Part shown: positions 16,553 to 17,306 of the stretch, piece by piece
Layout of the letters: each line of letters starts with the position of its first letter
Numbering within the stretch: the stretch's first letter is position 1
The notes under the pieces: model-generated
Told to the model about the DNA's origin: nothing
What the model saw: only the letters and a program-made list of their open reading frames with translations
Databases searched by the model: none
Source: an uncultured Cytophagaceae bacterium
GTDB taxonomy: Bacteria > Bacteroidota > Bacteroidia > Cytophagales > Spirosomataceae
Direction: 5' to 3'
Length of the DNA: 17,306 nucleotides
Assembly: GCA_938008575.1 (NCBI GenBank)
Contig: CALLKB010000160.1
Coordinates: 1-17,306 of the forward strand
Program-made: the position numbers and the translations under genes

Positions 16553-16635
16553 GCGAAGGAAGACTAAGGAAACATTATGCGAAAATTAACAATAGGTTTT
16601 TTTAGTTGCGAATCATATAAGGTTATATAAACAAG

Positions 16636-16664
16636 AAATGCCGGCAAGAATCCTGCCGACATTT
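16636..16664 (-). terminator. Terminator after the lipoprotein gene
   Basis: A 13-base stem (16636-16648 with 16652-16664) forms best on the minus strand, where two mismatches of the plus strand become G-U pairs. It is followed by TTTCTTGTTT. It lies 27 bases past the stop of the gene at 16692-17240. The core GGCAGG...TTGCC resembles the hairpins at 4972 and 15415. Confidence 0.55.
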
Positions 16665-16691
16665 TCTTAATTACACCAATATAAAATCGTT

Positions 16692-17240
16692 TTAGAGGCC
16701 TATGGTAGAAACCCAAGCTCTCTTTTGTTTGTCATATCGTAAGGTGGAATCCGGCCATTCCACATAATGTTTCATCGCAAGATATTCTGTCAAATGTCCC
16801 TTTTTTACGAATTCACGGAATAAAAAACCTCCACGTTCTTGGACAGTTTCTTTATCATAGTGAGGCGTATTAACAACTTCTTCAAACTGATCAATCTCAA
16901 ATGAATTGGCTTTTAGGGTAAATGAACCAATCACACCCCGAAGAAGGTCTTTACGACCTGCCACGGGTCTACTGATCAAATAACGATAGACTCCTGAAGT
17001 ATCTTTTTCAAGATGAATGAATTGATAAAGTGGCAGTCTGCCAACGTATTCTGCCCGAAATTTTGCTTGGTATTTAGTTGAATCCGTCGCATAAAGCGCT
17101 TTTTCACTAATAATGCTGATGATATTGGTGAGTAAAGTATCCCGTTCTGAATCGGAAAAATAATAGGATGCCTCATCTTTAGAATGGCATGAAACTAAGG
17201 CAATAACACAAAAAATGAAGCTTAAAATAATATTTTTCAT
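16692..17240 (-). CDS. Putative lipoprotein of unknown function
   Basis: I do not recognise this 182-residue protein. It has a lipoprotein signal ending LVSC (Cys18). The sequence after it (HSKDE) includes K-D-E, similar to the export signal of surface lipoproteins in Bacteroidota. The mature part is a small, mixed alpha/beta-looking domain with many charged residues and no transmembrane segment. LPLYQFIHLEKDTSGVYRYL (70-89) and RPVAGRKDLLRGVIGSFTL (91-109) look like adjacent beta strands. It is flanked by a terminator hairpin on each side, so it may be a single-gene unit. No link to the phosphonate genes is evident. Confidence 0.75.
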   Translation of the reverse strand: MKNIILSFIFCVIALVSCHSKDEASYYFSDSERDTLLTNIISIISEKALYATDSTKYQAKFRAEYVGRLPLYQFIHLEKDTSGVYRYLISRPVAGRKDLLRGVIGSFTLKANSFEIDQFEEVVNTPHYDKETVQERGGFLFREFVKKGHLTEYLAMKHYVEWPDSTLRYDKQKRAWVSTIGL

Positions 17241-17248
17241 ATTGGTAT

Positions 17249-17278
17249 AAAAAAGGGCTGCACGTTACGTGCAGCCCT
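17249..17278 (-). terminator. Terminator of an unseen minus-strand gene to the right
   Basis: Twelve-base perfect arms (17254-17265 and 17267-17278) around one base form a strong GC-rich hairpin. Its realistic loop would be slightly larger. It is followed on the minus strand by six T residues (17254-17249). The T-run ends only 8 bases before the start codon of the lipoprotein gene at 17240. The remaining bases to 17306 contain no recognisable feature. Confidence 0.7.
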
Positions 17279-17306
17279 GAAATCAAATTACTTAATATAA
17301 AGTACT

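Noticed and set aside
1..17306. CRISPR array, tRNA, rRNA, insertion sequence or phage elements
   Set aside because: No regularly spaced repeats, tRNA cloverleaf, rRNA segment, transposase or integrase was seen on either strand.

Overview
The window comes from an AT-rich member of the Bacteroidota, probably a Cytophagales-type bacterium. The evidence is a SusC/SusD pair, SusC and TonB-dependent receptors with N-terminal carboxypeptidase-regulatory-like domains, lipoproteins with a K-D-E sequence after the lipobox cysteine, and promoter candidates of the TAnnTTTG type. The genus cannot be fixed from the sequence.

Layout. Positions 1-107 hold the 3' end of a plus-strand gene, followed by a terminator. 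Positions 109-9872 are a minus-strand run read right to left: SusC (6657-9872), SusD (5036-6622), an internal terminator hairpin (4968-4998), a choice-of-anchor-I surface lipoprotein (3450-4946), a second large TonB-dependent receptor (576-3431), and a tyrosine-phosphatase gene that lost its catalytic half (109-567). A 244-bp divergent control region (9873-10116) contains repeated TTAACA/TGTTAA hexamers. It separates this run from a tight plus-strand operon: a phosphonatase-like HAD hydrolase (10117-10842), an FAD-dependent aminophosphonate-oxidase-like protein (10835-11992) and a PhoA-type alkaline phosphatase (11994-13049). A convergent PhnO-like N-acetyltransferase (13040-13480, minus) follows. 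Next is a translationally coupled plus-strand pair: a PhnZ-like HD-domain di-iron oxygenase (13578-14123) and a DUF5690/organophosphate-antiporter-like membrane protein (14120-15391). A perfect 32-bp palindrome (15415-15446) separates this pair from a minus-strand alkaline-phosphatase-superfamily hydrolase (15458-16522). The window ends with an unrecognised lipoprotein gene (16692-17240).

How the parts may work together. Four neighbouring genes (HAD phosphonatase-like, FAD oxidoreductase, PhnO-like acetyltransferase, PhnZ-like HD oxygenase) belong to families tied to aminophosphonate metabolism. They sit beside an outer-membrane SusCD importer, a candidate inner-membrane transporter and several secreted phosphoesterases. 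The most economical reading is an organophosphorus acquisition locus. SusCD and possibly the second receptor would bring phosphonates or organophosphates into the periplasm, secreted phosphatases would strip esters, the membrane transporter would move the remaining compound inward, and the FAD/HAD and HD enzymes would break C-P bonds. PhnW and PhnY, the usual entry enzymes for 2-aminoethylphosphonate, are absent from the window. This suggests a modified substrate (N-alkylated or hydroxylated aminophosphonate), an FAD-dependent entry step, or partner genes elsewhere. The functions are inferred from family resemblance and context.
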